From positions 1 to 64,000 of the forward strand of contig QHBT01000069.1 of assembly GCA_003244185.1 (NCBI GenBank): a stretch of 64,000 nucleotides of DNA. Direction: 5' to 3'. Shown one piece after another: positions 8,518 to 17,549 of this stretch. Each line of letters starts with the position of its first letter. The stretch's first letter is position 1. A program made the position numbers and the translations under genes. Under the pieces are notes generated by a model that was given only the letters and a program-made list of their open reading frames with translations, searched no databases and was not told where the DNA came from. This DNA is from Candidatus Dormiibacter spiritus (GTDB taxonomy: Bacteria > Chloroflexota > Dormibacteria > Dormibacterales > Dormibacteraceae).

Positions 8518-10338
8518 TCAGTACAGGAAGTGCAGATGCTCGCTCAGGAAGCGGGCGGCCGAGCCGTAGGCGCGGACCTGGTTGGCGGTCTTGCTGAAGC
8601 CGTGACCCTCGTCCTCGAAGACCAGGTACTCGACAGGCCGGCCGAGCTCGCGCAGGCGCTGCACCATCTGGTCGGACTCCGCCTTCACCACCCTGGGGTC
8701 CGTGGCGCCCTGAATGACGAGCAGCGGCGCCCGGGCCTGCTCGACGTAGGTGATGGGGGAGCGCTCGACGAGGAGGTCCCGGTCGGACTCCGGGTCACCG
8801 ACCCACACTTTCATGAACCGCTTCCAGAAGGGAGGCACAGAGGCGGCGAAGGAGATCAGATTGCTGGGTCCGAAGAGGTCCACCGCGCAGGCCCAGTACT
8901 CCGGTAGCCGAGTCAGAGCCGAGAGGGTTGCGAATCCACCGAAGGAGCCGCCCATGACGGCGATCCGCTGGGGATCGATCCAGCTCTGCTTCTGCAGCCA
9001 GCGCGCCGCTGCCTCGATGTCGCGCAGCTCGCCGCCACCCCAATCGCGGTGGATCAGCCTCTGATAGGACTTGCCGTAGCCAGTGCTGCCGCGGATGTTG
9101 GGCGCCAGCACAGCCACTCCGCGGCTGACCAGGTACTGGAAGGCGCCCCAAGAGTTGGAGTACCCGGGCCGCTCCTGCGATTCCGGTCCGCCGTGGATCC
9201 AGAGGACCGCCGGCTGGACACCATTGTTCTCACGCGGCCGATAGAGCCAGGCCGGGATCTCCCGATCGAAGCTGGGATAGCCGATCAGCTCCGCCTCGGC
9301 CAGCTCACTTGTCGGGACGCTGCCCTGAAAGCTCTCGGTGAGGGCTGTCGTCTGCCGCTGCTCGAGGTCGGCTACATACAGGTCCAGAGGCCGCCGGCCG
9401 GTGCCGGCTACCACCGCCACGCGCCGGCCATCGCCGGAGAAGGCGAAGAGCAGACAGTGGCCGGCCGGAATGGCAGGCACCGGCAGCTCGCGTCCCGTCT
9501 CCAGCTCGACGGCGTGGAGAACTGACCGCCCGGCTTCGTTCACTGTGAAGGCAGCGCGGCGGCCGTCCCGGCTCAAGTCGGCATGCTCGACGCTCCAGTC
9601 CCCCTGCCAGACCGGTTCCAGCTCGCCACTTGCAAGATCCTGAAGGCCGAGCCAGTGATGCTCGCGACCGCGGTCGGTGAGCCGCAGCAGCCGGCCGTCT
9701 GCGGCCAGTCCGATCGACTGGTTGTACTCCTCGCCCTCGTGCGCCGTCAGCAGGCTGGGAGTGCCACCGCCGGAGTCGAGGAGGAAGAGGTCCTGATCCG
9801 AGTTGGCGCGGAAGCGGCCGACCACCAGCTGGCTGCCGTCGGCGGTCCACGGGCCGGGGAACCAGTAGCCGGGCTCAAGAAGGAGCGATTGGATCTTATC
9901 GCTATCCAGATCCAACAGGTAGAGGCTGCGGTCCTGGGGACGCTCGGCGTTGCCGCTGAAGACGTGGCGCTTTCGGTCCGGATCCGTGAAGCCGGGCAGA
10001 TACTGGACGTCCTTCCGCCGGGTCAGGTCGCTCAGCTCGCCCGCGCGAAGATGAAGGCTATGCAGCTGCCATTGCTCGTTGCCATGGTGGTCGACGCCCA
10101 ACAGGATCTCATCCTCCCGGGGCCAGCTCACGTGCCGGGCCGACTCCTCGACGAACCTGGTGCGCTGGACACCTTCGCCGCCAGCCGCCGGCTGCGTCCA
10201 GAGGTTGAGCTGACCTTCGGCCTCCCAGACGTAGGCGATCTGGCTGCCGTCCGGCGAAAACGCCAGGGAGCTCAGATAGCTGAACCGGCGGATCGCCAGG
10301 TAGCTCTCGAGAGGATGGCGCAAGGCGGGCTGCGGCAC
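8518..10338 (-). CDS. S9-family serine peptidase (acylaminoacyl-peptidase type)
   Basis: A 606-residue protein. The first half is a WD-like beta-propeller (LAFSPDGSQIAYVW and repeats) and the second half an alpha/beta hydrolase. The triad residues lie in GGSFGGFAT (Ser), GATDPRVV (Asp) and DEGHGFSK (His). The open frame continues upstream to 11151, but that extension runs out of frame over coxG. I start it at a GTG at 10338 that overlaps the coxG stop as TAGTG. There is no signal peptide, so it is probably cytosolic. Its place in the cox island is unusual, and it may process peptides or act on an amide or ester. Confidence 0.85.
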   Translation of the reverse strand: MPQPALRHPLESYLAIRRFSYLSSLAFSPDGSQIAYVWEAEGQLNLWTQPAAGGEGVQRTRFVEESARHVSWPREDEILLGVDHHGNEQWQLHSLHLRAGELSDLTRRKDVQYLPGFTDPDRKRHVFSGNAERPQDRSLYLLDLDSDKIQSLLLEPGYWFPGPWTADGSQLVVGRFRANSDQDLFLLDSGGGTPSLLTAHEGEEYNQSIGLAADGRLLRLTDRGREHHWLGLQDLASGELEPVWQGDWSVEHADLSRDGRRAAFTVNEAGRSVLHAVELETGRELPVPAIPAGHCLLFAFSGDGRRVAVVAGTGRRPLDLYVADLEQRQTTALTESFQGSVPTSELAEAELIGYPSFDREIPAWLYRPRENNGVQPAVLWIHGGPESQERPGYSNSWGAFQYLVSRGVAVLAPNIRGSTGYGKSYQRLIHRDWGGGELRDIEAAARWLQKQSWIDPQRIAVMGGSFGGFATLSALTRLPEYWACAVDLFGPSNLISFAASVPPFWKRFMKVWVGDPESDRDLLVERSPITYVEQARAPLLVIQGATDPRVVKAESDQMVQRLRELGRPVEYLVFEDEGHGFSKTANQVRAYGSAARFLSEHLHFLY

Positions 10339-11087
10339 TAGCGGCGGCGGAAGATTCCCTTCACACGCTCCCAGAGAACTGAGAAGAGCACGCCGAAGGC
10401 ATTGACTGGCTTGGCCGCCGTGCCCGGCGCCGAGGCCGGTTGGCTGGAGACGGGCGAAGGTCCGGCCTTCGCCATCTCGGCCTGGTCTGCCGCCGGCGGG
10501 GTGAAGCCTGCTCGCTGAGGCTCGCCGGCCTCGGCGGCGGCAACCGCCGGCTCCCCGGCGGCGGCCGGCTGGGTGGAGGGGCCGGCCGTTCCGGCGGCGC
10601 CGGTTTCCCCGGTGGCTGGCGGGGCAGAGGCTGCCGCCGGTGCGGCCTCCAGATGAGCCTTGATGCAGTCGCCCATCTGCCCGACCAGCCGGCGCGAGAC
10701 GTCCTCCATGATGCCGCGGCCGAAGTTCGCCACCCGGCCCGCCACGTTGAAGTCGCTCATCAGCTTGACCAGCGAACCGCCCGGCGCCTCGAGCACAGTC
10801 ATGGTGGCGGTCGCACGGGCAGAGCCGGAGCCGGTCGTCTCCTTGCCTTCGGCCTGGATCTTGGCAGTGCGGCTGGCCTCGTCCTGCTCGATGAGCCGGG
10901 CGGTGCCGTTGTAGGAGACGGTGATGGGTCCCACCTTGATCTTCACCTTGCCTCTGAAGGTGGAGGGATCGACGACCTCGGTCAACTCGGCTCCTGGCAT
11001 GCAGCCGGCGACTCGGTTGACGTCCAGAAGAAACGCATAGACCTCGTCGGGCGGCGCGCCGATGTTCAGCTCGTTCTCGATCTGCAC
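10338..11087 (-). CDS. coxG: CoxG-like SRPBCC protein with hydrophobic C-terminal tail
   Basis: A 249-residue protein. Residues 1-150 form a CoxG/SRPBCC domain (NIGAPPDEVYAFLLDVNRVA and MPGAELTEV). An Ala/Pro/Glu-rich linker of about 75 residues follows, then a short hydrophobic/basic end (FGVLFSVLWERVKGIFRRR). In CO oxidisers CoxG helps attach the hydroxylase to the membrane, and the tail fits that. It is divergent from coxS and leads the leftward run. The start is a GTG at 11087 without a clear ribosome site. Confidence 0.85.
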   Translation of the reverse strand: MQIENELNIGAPPDEVYAFLLDVNRVAGCMPGAELTEVVDPSTFRGKVKIKVGPITVSYNGTARLIEQDEASRTAKIQAEGKETTGSGSARATATMTVLEAPGGSLVKLMSDFNVAGRVANFGRGIMEDVSRRLVGQMGDCIKAHLEAAPAAASAPPATGETGAAGTAGPSTQPAAAGEPAVAAAEAGEPQRAGFTPPAADQAEMAKAGPSPVSSQPASAPGTAAKPVNAFGVLFSVLWERVKGIFRRR

Positions 11088-11111
11088 TTGAGACTTCCCA
11101 CTGCACAGTGT

Positions 11112-11149
11112 GCCCTAGAGGGCCTAGGCTTTGCTCTCTAAGAGATCTC
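11112..11149. promoter_or_regulatory. Cluster of dyads in the coxG/coxS divergent region
   Basis: Three inverted repeats lie in the 120-bp gap: GCCCT-AG-AGGGC (11112-11123), TCTCT-A-AGAGA (11135-11145) and GAGATCTC (11142-11149). They are good candidates for regulator sites controlling both arms of the island. No regulator gene is adjacent, and I saw no convincing -35/-10 pair. Confidence 0.45.
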
Positions 11150-11207
11150 AACGCGGCGCCGTGACGGCGCTGGCGCTGACCCGCAGAACTGTTCAGGAGG
11201 CGGTGGG

Positions 11208-11714
11208 ATGAAGCACCGGATAGCTGTAACCGTCAACGGTAAGGAGCGCGAGGCCGAGGTGGAGCCGAGATTGCTCCTCGTACACTTCTTGCGCGACAAC
11301 CTCGGGCTGACCGGGACTCACATCGGCTGCGACACCAGCCAATGCGGAGCCTGCACCATCCACCTGGACGGCAAGGCCGTCAAGTCCTGCACGCTCTTCG
11401 CAGTCCAGGCCCAGGGTCACGAGCTGAAGACCATCGAGGGCCTTGCCGCCCCGGACGGCGCGCTTCACCCAATCCAGCAGGCTTTCTGGGACGAACACGG
11501 CCTCCAGTGCGGCTACTGCACCCCCGGCTTCATCATGGCCGCCGCCTATCTCCTGCAACAGAACCCCAAGCCCAGTGAGGACGACATCAAGAAGGGTCTG
11601 GAGGGCAACCTCTGCCGCTGCACCGGCTACGTCAACATCATCAAGGCTGTGCAGACTGCATCCCGCACCATGAGCGGGGCGGCCGAAGCCCAGCCCGCTG
11701 CCAGCGGAGGCTAG
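11208..11714 (+). CDS. coxS: Molybdenum hydroxylase 2x[2Fe-2S] small subunit
   Basis: A 168-residue iron-sulfur subunit. The plant-ferredoxin-type cluster is CDTSQCGAC with the fourth Cys in KSC. The second cluster is CGYC and CRC in the all-helical domain. It passes electrons from the molybdenum centre to FAD in CoxM. A strong AGGAGG precedes the ATG. The gene order S-L-M is that of form II CODH-like enzymes. Confidence 0.95.
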   Translation: MKHRIAVTVNGKEREAEVEPRLLLVHFLRDNLGLTGTHIGCDTSQCGACTIHLDGKAVKSCTLFAVQAQGHELKTIEGLAAPDGALHPIQQAFWDEHGLQCGYCTPGFIMAAAYLLQQNPKPSEDDIKKGLEGNLCRCTGYVNIIKAVQTASRTMSGAAEAQPAASGG

Positions 11715-11718
11715 AGAG

Positions 11719-14301
11719 ATGGCGATCAGCACAATGATCGGAGCCAAGATCCACAGGCGGGAGGACCCGCGTCTGGTCAGCGGCCACGGCCGCTACGTCG
11801 ACGATCTGAGCCTGACCAACTGCGCCTACCTGCAGGTTGTGCGCAGCCCCTTCGCCCACGCCCGCATCACCCACATCGACAGCGAGGCGGCTCGCCAAGC
11901 CCCGGGCGTTCTGGCCGTCTATACGGCCCAGGACTTTGCGGAGGTGATCAGCGGCGCCATGCCGGTGGCCCCCGCCTTCGTGGCGGAAAAGAAGACAGTG
12001 CCCGACCGGCGACCCATCGCCGGTGAGGAGACAAGCTTTCAGGGCGAGCCAGTGGCGGTGGTGGTGGCGGAGACGCGCTACCAGGCCGCTGACGCGGCGC
12101 AGCTGGTCTCGGTCGACTACGAGCCGCTGCCGGCCGTCATGGACCTGGAGGCGGCGATCCAGGAGGGCAGCCCCAAGACGCATCTTGACCTGCCCGACAA
12201 CTTTGCCTGGGACCTGACCTATGCCGATGACACCGAGCGGGCCTTCAGCGAAGCGGAGGTGGTGGTCAAGCAGCGCATCCTGCAGCAGCGTCTCGTGCCG
12301 ATGGCGATGGAACCCCGCGTGGTCATGGCGGAATGGCGCGAGGCTGACGGCAACATGACGCTCTGGCTCTCGAGCCAGAATCCGCACTTCATCCGGCTCT
12401 TTGTGGGCGGCGCCATGGGCATTCCGGAGAGCCGCTTCCGCGTCATCTCACCTGACGTGGGCGGCGGCTTTGGCAGCAAGATCAGCCCCTATCCCGAGGA
12501 CTACCTGGTGCCGGCCGCGGCCAAGCTGCTCGGCCAGCCCGTCAAGTGGACAGAGACCCGGACCGAGAACATCCAGGCCACGACTCACGGCCGGGGTCAG
12601 GTTTTCGACGTCGAGCTGGCCGGACTGCGCGACGGCACGATGCTCGGCATGCGCGTCACGCAGTATCTCGACTGTGGGGCCTACGTGGGAACCTTCGGCG
12701 CCTTCCAGGCCTGCGCCTGCCTGCTGCCCGGGCAGGGCTACAAGTTCCAGCAGATTGCCTCCCGCACCGTGGGAGTACTGACCAACCGGGTGCCGACCGA
12801 TCCCTATCGGGGAGCCGGGCGGCCGGAGGCGACCCACCTCTGCGAGCGAATGGTCGACATCTTCGCGGCCGAGATCAAGAGGGACCCGGCGGAGGTGCGG
12901 CGCAAGAACTTCGTCCAGCCGGATGAGTTTCCTTACACCAATAACTTCGGCCTCAGCTATGACTCCGGCAACTACGAGGGCACTCTGAACCGGGCCCTCG
13001 AGCTGGCCGGGTACGAAAAGTTCCGGCAGGAGCAGGAGGGGGCCCGGAAGGAGGGTCGGCTGCTGGGCATCGGCATCTCCACCTGGATCGAGATCTGCGG
13101 CTTTGGACCCAGCGCCGCCACAGCGCCCGCCACCGGCGGTCTGGCGCTCACCGAGTCGTCTCACGTGCGGGTTTTTCCGACCGGCTCGGTGGCGGTCTAC
13201 ACGGGCACTCACTCCCACGGTCAGGGCCACGAGACCACGTTCGCGCAGCTGGTGGCAGACACGTTGGGCGTGCCCTACGACTCGATCGACATCCATCACG
13301 GCGATACCGCCGAGGGGCCGGCGTTCGGCTACGGCACCTACGGCAGCCGCTCCCTCGCGGTGGGCGGCATGTCGATAGTGAAAGCGGCCCAGAAAGTTCG
13401 CGAGAAGGCGCGCAAGATCGCTGCTCACATGCTGGAGGCGGCCGACGAGGACGTCATCTTCGACCAGGGGCACTTCGCCGTCAAGGGCTCGCCAGACAAG
13501 CGGAAGACCTTCGCCGAGGTCGCTTTCGCCGCCTACGGCATGGGCCTGCCTGAGGACATGGAACTGGGCCTGGAGGCCGTCGCCTACTTCGACCCTCCCA
13601 ACTTCGTCTGGCCGTTCGGCGCGCACATCTGCGCGGTCGAGGTCGACCCGACCACCGGCAGCGTGGAGCTCTTGAAGTACGTGGCGGTGGACGACTGCGG
13701 AACGGTCATCAATCCGATGATCGTCGAGGGCCAGCTGCACGGCGGCATCGCCCAGGGCATTGCTCAAGCGCTGTTCGAAGAGGTCGTCTATGACAGCGAG
13801 GGCACGCTCAAGACCGGCACGCTGCTCGACTACAGCCTGCCCACCATCGCGGAGATGCCGAAGCTCACGCTTGACAGCACAGTCACGCCGTCGCCCACCA
13901 ATGAGCTGGGTGTCAAGGGCATCGGCGAGGCCGGCACCATCGCCTCCAGCGCGGCGGTGATCAACGCGCTCTGCGACGCGCTCTCACCACTCGGCTTGAA
14001 ACACATCGACATGCCGGCCAGCCCGGACCGCCTCTGGCAGCAGATCACTGAGCGACAGGGCAAGGGCGCTGGCTCCGGCGAAGGCGCGACCCAGCCGCCC
14101 GCGCCGGCAACGTCCGGCCAGCTCTCGACCGGCGCGGCCGGTGGCTCCACGGTGGCGGAGCCGCAGCGCGGCGGCACCAGTGAGACGGCCCTGCCCGGCA
14201 GTGAGAGTGAGGGTGGCGGTCTGTGGGGGACAGGCGGTGAAGTTCCGCCACCCCATGAGGCAGGTCCCCAGTTGGGCAACAACCAGGAGGGCAACCGATG
14301 A
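11719..14301 (+). CDS. Form II CoxL-like molybdopterin catalytic subunit
   Basis: An 860-residue large subunit of the xanthine-oxidase family. The active-site loop reads PYRGAGR (Y363-R368), the form II signature, not the AYXCSFR of true form I CO dehydrogenase, so CO oxidation is uncertain. The catalytic Glu is E737 in VKGIGEAGT. Gly-rich VGGGFGSK contacts the cofactor. After about residue 775 comes an unusual tail of roughly 80 Gly/Ser/Pro/Glu-rich residues. The gap to coxS is 4 bases, and coxM starts inside its stop. Possible substrates are aldehydes or N-heterocycles. The flanking amidases favour a product that is opened as an amide or lactam. Confidence 0.93.
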   Translation: MAISTMIGAKIHRREDPRLVSGHGRYVDDLSLTNCAYLQVVRSPFAHARITHIDSEAARQAPGVLAVYTAQDFAEVISGAMPVAPAFVAEKKTVPDRRPIAGEETSFQGEPVAVVVAETRYQAADAAQLVSVDYEPLPAVMDLEAAIQEGSPKTHLDLPDNFAWDLTYADDTERAFSEAEVVVKQRILQQRLVPMAMEPRVVMAEWREADGNMTLWLSSQNPHFIRLFVGGAMGIPESRFRVISPDVGGGFGSKISPYPEDYLVPAAAKLLGQPVKWTETRTENIQATTHGRGQVFDVELAGLRDGTMLGMRVTQYLDCGAYVGTFGAFQACACLLPGQGYKFQQIASRTVGVLTNRVPTDPYRGAGRPEATHLCERMVDIFAAEIKRDPAEVRRKNFVQPDEFPYTNNFGLSYDSGNYEGTLNRALELAGYEKFRQEQEGARKEGRLLGIGISTWIEICGFGPSAATAPATGGLALTESSHVRVFPTGSVAVYTGTHSHGQGHETTFAQLVADTLGVPYDSIDIHHGDTAEGPAFGYGTYGSRSLAVGGMSIVKAAQKVREKARKIAAHMLEAADEDVIFDQGHFAVKGSPDKRKTFAEVAFAAYGMGLPEDMELGLEAVAYFDPPNFVWPFGAHICAVEVDPTTGSVELLKYVAVDDCGTVINPMIVEGQLHGGIAQGIAQALFEEVVYDSEGTLKTGTLLDYSLPTIAEMPKLTLDSTVTPSPTNELGVKGIGEAGTIASSAAVINALCDALSPLGLKHIDMPASPDRLWQQITERQGKGAGSGEGATQPPAPATSGQLSTGAAGGSTVAEPQRGGTSETALPGSESEGGGLWGTGGEVPPPHEAGPQLGNNQEGNR

Positions 14302-15110
14302 TCCCCGCCGCATTCGAATACGCCCGCGCGGGCTCGGTCGAGGAGGCGGCCAGCCTGCTCCAGAAGCACGGCGAGGACGCCAAGGTGCTCGCGGGCGGCC
14401 ACAGCTTGATTCCGCTCATGCGGCTGCGCTTGGCCCAACCCAGCGCGCTGATCGACATCAACGGCTTGAAGGAACTTGATTACATCCACGTCGAGGGCGG
14501 CCGGCTCAGGCTCGGCGCACTCACCCGGCACGTGACCATTCAGCACTCAGCAGAGGTGCGCCAAAACCTCCCGCTGCTGGCCGACATCGCGTCCGAAGTG
14601 GGCGACAACCAGGTGCGGAACATGGGCACCATCGGCGGGGTGTTCGCCCACGCCGACTCGGCCGGCGACTACCCGACGCTGGCCGTGATGCTGGATGCGG
14701 AGGTGGTCACCAACCGGCGCCGAATACCGGCGCGCGAGTTCTTCCAGGACCTGTTCACCACACCGCTCGAGGCCAATGAGCTCGTCTGCGAGGTGAGCTT
14801 TCCCGTCGCTCCTGGGTCGCACCGTTACATCAAGTTCCGCCGGCGCCTGTTCGACTGGGCCATCGTGGGAGCTGCCGCCCAGCAGGTGGATGGCGGCTGG
14901 CGGGTGGGGCTCACCAACTGCGGGCCCACACCTGTGCGCTGCACGGCTGTCGAACGCGCATTGAGTGAGGGGGCATCGGTTGCTGACGCGGCCGCACGAG
15001 CTGCTGAAGGGCTTTCCCCCAGCGGCGACCTGCGCGCCTCACCCGAGTACAAAAAGCATCTGGCCACTGTCCTGGTGCGGCGAGCGGTGGAGCAGGCCCA
15101 AGCCGGCTAG
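14298..15110 (+). CDS. coxM: Molybdenum hydroxylase FAD subunit
   Basis: A 270-residue FAD-binding subunit with LAGGHSLIPLMRLRL (FAD pyrophosphate loop) and MGTIGGVFAHADSAGDYP (isoalloxazine side). The C-terminal domain is of the CO dehydrogenase flavoprotein type. The ATG overlaps the coxL stop (ATGA). It completes the S-L-M trimer and delivers electrons to quinone or another acceptor. Quinone is plausible because the men genes lie nearby. Confidence 0.94.
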   Translation: MIPAAFEYARAGSVEEAASLLQKHGEDAKVLAGGHSLIPLMRLRLAQPSALIDINGLKELDYIHVEGGRLRLGALTRHVTIQHSAEVRQNLPLLADIASEVGDNQVRNMGTIGGVFAHADSAGDYPTLAVMLDAEVVTNRRRIPAREFFQDLFTTPLEANELVCEVSFPVAPGSHRYIKFRRRLFDWAIVGAAAQQVDGGWRVGLTNCGPTPVRCTAVERALSEGASVADAAARAAEGLSPSGDLRASPEYKKHLATVLVRRAVEQAQAG

Positions 15111-15160
15111 CCGCTCAGCGCGTTGTTGGCGAAGGCCCTGATCCGGCCAGGAGAGGGCGC

Positions 15161-16573
15161 ATGACCGAGGAGCTGTGGCGCTGGGACGCCGTCCGGGTGG
15201 CCCAGGCGATACGGACGCGCGCCGTCTCCAGTCGGGAGGTGGTCGAATCCTGCCTGAGCCGCCTGGAAGCCGTGAACCCGGCGCTCAACGCGGTCACCGT
15301 GGTCCTGGGCGAGGAAGCTCTGACGGCGGCCGACAGCGCTGACAATGGTGTCGCTCGGGGAGAGGCGCTGGGATCGCTGCACGGGGTGCCGGTGACGATC
15401 AAGGAGAACGTCGACGTGGCCGGGCAGGCGACTCCGAACGGGATCGAGGCCTACGCCGACCTCATCGCGCCTGACGACAGCCCCCAGGTGGCGGCCTGGA
15501 AGGCTGCCGGAGCGATCATCGTCGGCCGGACCAACACGCCGGCGTTCAGCCTCCGCTGGGACACGGACAACGCGCTTCGCGGTCGCACCTGCAATCCGTG
15601 GTCCCCGGCCCATACGCCTGGCGGGTCCAGCGGCGGTGCCGCCGCTTCGGTCGCCTGCGGCATCACGCCGCTGGCCCATGGCAACGACTACGGCGGATCG
15701 ATCCGCTACCCCGCCTACTGCTGCGGTCTGGTCGGCATCAGGCCCAGTCTGGGCCGGGTCCCCGCCTACAACCCGAGCGCTTCGGCTGAGCGGCCCATCA
15801 CCGGCCAGATCATGTCAGTGCAGGGCCCGCTCGCACGGCGGGTGCACGACGTTCGAGCCGGCCTGGCCGCCATGGTCAGGTCCGACCCGCGCGATCCCTG
15901 GTGGGTGCCGGCGCCGCTGGAGGGTCCGCCGGCGCGCCGGCCCATCCGAGTCGCCGTGACGGCAGACCCGGCCGGGCTGGGTGTGGATCCCAGGGTCGCC
16001 GATGCGGTGCGCCGCGCTGCGGGCTGGCTGGCCGATGCCGGCTACGCCGTCGAGGAGATCGAACCACCGGCGGTTGACAGAGTGGCTGAGCTATGGGAGC
16101 TCCTCGTCATGGCGGATACCCGGGTGATGACGGCGCCCGACATCGAGGCCAAAGGAGATGTCGGGATCCGCCGCGCCGTCGGCTTCATGCTTGGCAACCG
16201 TCAGGAGCTGGATCTGGCGGGGTATATCCGAGGCCTGGCCGAGCGCGCCGGGCACTTGCGAGCCTGGTCGCTCTTCAGCGCCGAGCATCCGCTCGTGCTG
16301 GGTCCGGTTTCAACCGAACCACCCTTTGCGGTCGGCTTCGATACCGGCGAGGCGTCAGGCATGGCGAGGACGCTCCGCGCGCAGCGTCTGCTGGTGGCTG
16401 TCAACGTGCTCGGCCTGCCAGCAGTGGCCGTGCCCACCGGCCAGTCGGGCGCCCTCCCGCTGGGGGTGCAGATCATAGGTCAGCGATTCCGAGAGGACCT
16501 CTGCCTGGACGCGGCCGAGGTCATCGAGGCCCGAGCGCCCTCGCCCACCCCGATCGATCCCCGGTCGGGATAG
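15161..16573 (+). CDS. Amidase-signature hydrolase (second of two)
   Basis: A 470-residue amidase with triad K81 (VTIKENVDV), S156 (TPGGSSGGA) and S180 (NDYGGSIRYP). It is longer than the first amidase and only distantly similar. An AGGAG site precedes the ATG. It sits between coxM and coxD, 50 bp after coxM, so it is probably co-transcribed with the hydroxylase. A role on the hydroxylated product (amide or lactam) is an inference from position. Confidence 0.88.
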   Translation: MTEELWRWDAVRVAQAIRTRAVSSREVVESCLSRLEAVNPALNAVTVVLGEEALTAADSADNGVARGEALGSLHGVPVTIKENVDVAGQATPNGIEAYADLIAPDDSPQVAAWKAAGAIIVGRTNTPAFSLRWDTDNALRGRTCNPWSPAHTPGGSSGGAAASVACGITPLAHGNDYGGSIRYPAYCCGLVGIRPSLGRVPAYNPSASAERPITGQIMSVQGPLARRVHDVRAGLAAMVRSDPRDPWWVPAPLEGPPARRPIRVAVTADPAGLGVDPRVADAVRRAAGWLADAGYAVEEIEPPAVDRVAELWELLVMADTRVMTAPDIEAKGDVGIRRAVGFMLGNRQELDLAGYIRGLAERAGHLRAWSLFSAEHPLVLGPVSTEPPFAVGFDTGEASGMARTLRAQRLLVAVNVLGLPAVAVPTGQSGALPLGVQIIGQRFREDLCLDAAEVIEARAPSPTPIDPRSG

Positions 16574-16609
16574 CGACCTGCCCGGCGTCACTCCAACCGC
16601 CTCGGGACA

Positions 16610-16624
16610 TAGGCTTAGAGGCCG
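16610..16624 (+). promoter_or_regulatory. Leaderless-type -10 box before coxD
   Basis: TAGGCT at 16610-16615 ends 9 bases before the coxD ATG. An internal promoter could uncouple the maturation genes from coxSLM. Confidence 0.4.
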
Positions 16625-17512
16625 ATGAGCTCCCCGGTCAGTATCGAAGCGGTCATGGCCGGGCTGGAGGAGCGGCGGTACATAGGTGACCGGCCGTTGG
16701 CAACCTCCATCTTCCTGGCGCTGGCGCTCGGCCGGCCGCTATTCATCGAAGGCGAGGCAGGCGTGGGCAAGACGGAGGCGGCCAAGGTCATGGCCCAGGT
16801 CCTGGGCGCGCGCCTGATCAGGCTGCAGTGCTACGAGGGGATCGACGTGGCCCACGCGCTCTACGAGTGGAACTACCCGCGCCAGCTGCTGCACATCCGC
16901 CTGCTCAACGACTCAGCGGATCGGGCGGCTGCCGAGCAGGAGATCTACGCCAAGGAGTTCCTGCTCCGGCGGCCGCTCCTGGACGCTATCGACAACGACG
17001 ACCCTGTGCCCCCCGTGCTGCTGATCGACGAGATCGACCGCTCCGATGAGGAGTTCGAAGCCTTCCTGCTCGAACTGCTCAGCGACTTTCAGGTCTCCAT
17101 CCCCGAGCTGGGCACGATCCACGCCCGGCGGCCGCCCTTCGTCGTCGTGACTTCCAACCGGACCCGCGAGGTACACGACGCCCTGAAGCGGCGCTGCCTC
17201 TATCACTGGATCGACTACCCGAGCGTGGAGAAGGAGCTTGCCATCGTGCGGGCCCGGGCGCCGGAGGCGGCCGAGCAGCTGGCACACGACGTGACAGCCC
17301 TCGTTCATGGCCTCCGCGAGCTGGACCTGTACAAGGCGCCGGGCGTGGCGGAGACGCTGGATTGGGCGCGGGCCCTTGCCCAGCTCGGCGCCACGCGCAT
17401 CGACACCTCACTGGTGGACGCCACGCTGGGGGCTGCGCTGAAATACCAGGAGGACCTGGAGCGAGCGCGCGAGCAGCTGCCCGAACTGGTCGAGCAGGCG
17501 CGGGGCGCTTGA
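16625..17512 (+). CDS. coxD: MoxR-type AAA+ ATPase, CoxD-like
   Basis: A 295-residue AAA+ ATPase. The Walker A motif is GEAGVGKT (43-50) and Walker B is LLIDEIDRSDEE. CoxD is needed to insert the sulfido-copper or mature the Mo site in CO dehydrogenase. In form II clusters it is a general maturation chaperone. It works with the VWA protein CoxE, which follows after one gene. Confidence 0.92.
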   Translation: MSSPVSIEAVMAGLEERRYIGDRPLATSIFLALALGRPLFIEGEAGVGKTEAAKVMAQVLGARLIRLQCYEGIDVAHALYEWNYPRQLLHIRLLNDSADRAAAEQEIYAKEFLLRRPLLDAIDNDDPVPPVLLIDEIDRSDEEFEAFLLELLSDFQVSIPELGTIHARRPPFVVVTSNRTREVHDALKRRCLYHWIDYPSVEKELAIVRARAPEAAEQLAHDVTALVHGLRELDLYKAPGVAETLDWARALAQLGATRIDTSLVDATLGAALKYQEDLERAREQLPELVEQARGA

Positions 17513-17549
17513 CTGCAACAAACCCGGCACCCTGCTGGTTTTGGGTTTT

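Noticed and set aside
10339-11151. N-terminal extension of the S9 peptidase frame
   Set aside because: It runs out of frame across coxG, whose SRPBCC motifs are clear. The peptidase starts at the TAGTG junction.
12448-13767. 439-codon antisense ORF within coxL
   Set aside because: It lies wholly inside a strongly conserved gene and reads as low-quality Arg/Gly/Val-rich sequence. Long antisense frames are expected where third positions are GC-rich.
11208-15110. True (form I) CO dehydrogenase
   Set aside because: The active-site loop is PYRGAGR and the order is S-L-M, both form II. The AYXCSFR motif is absent.
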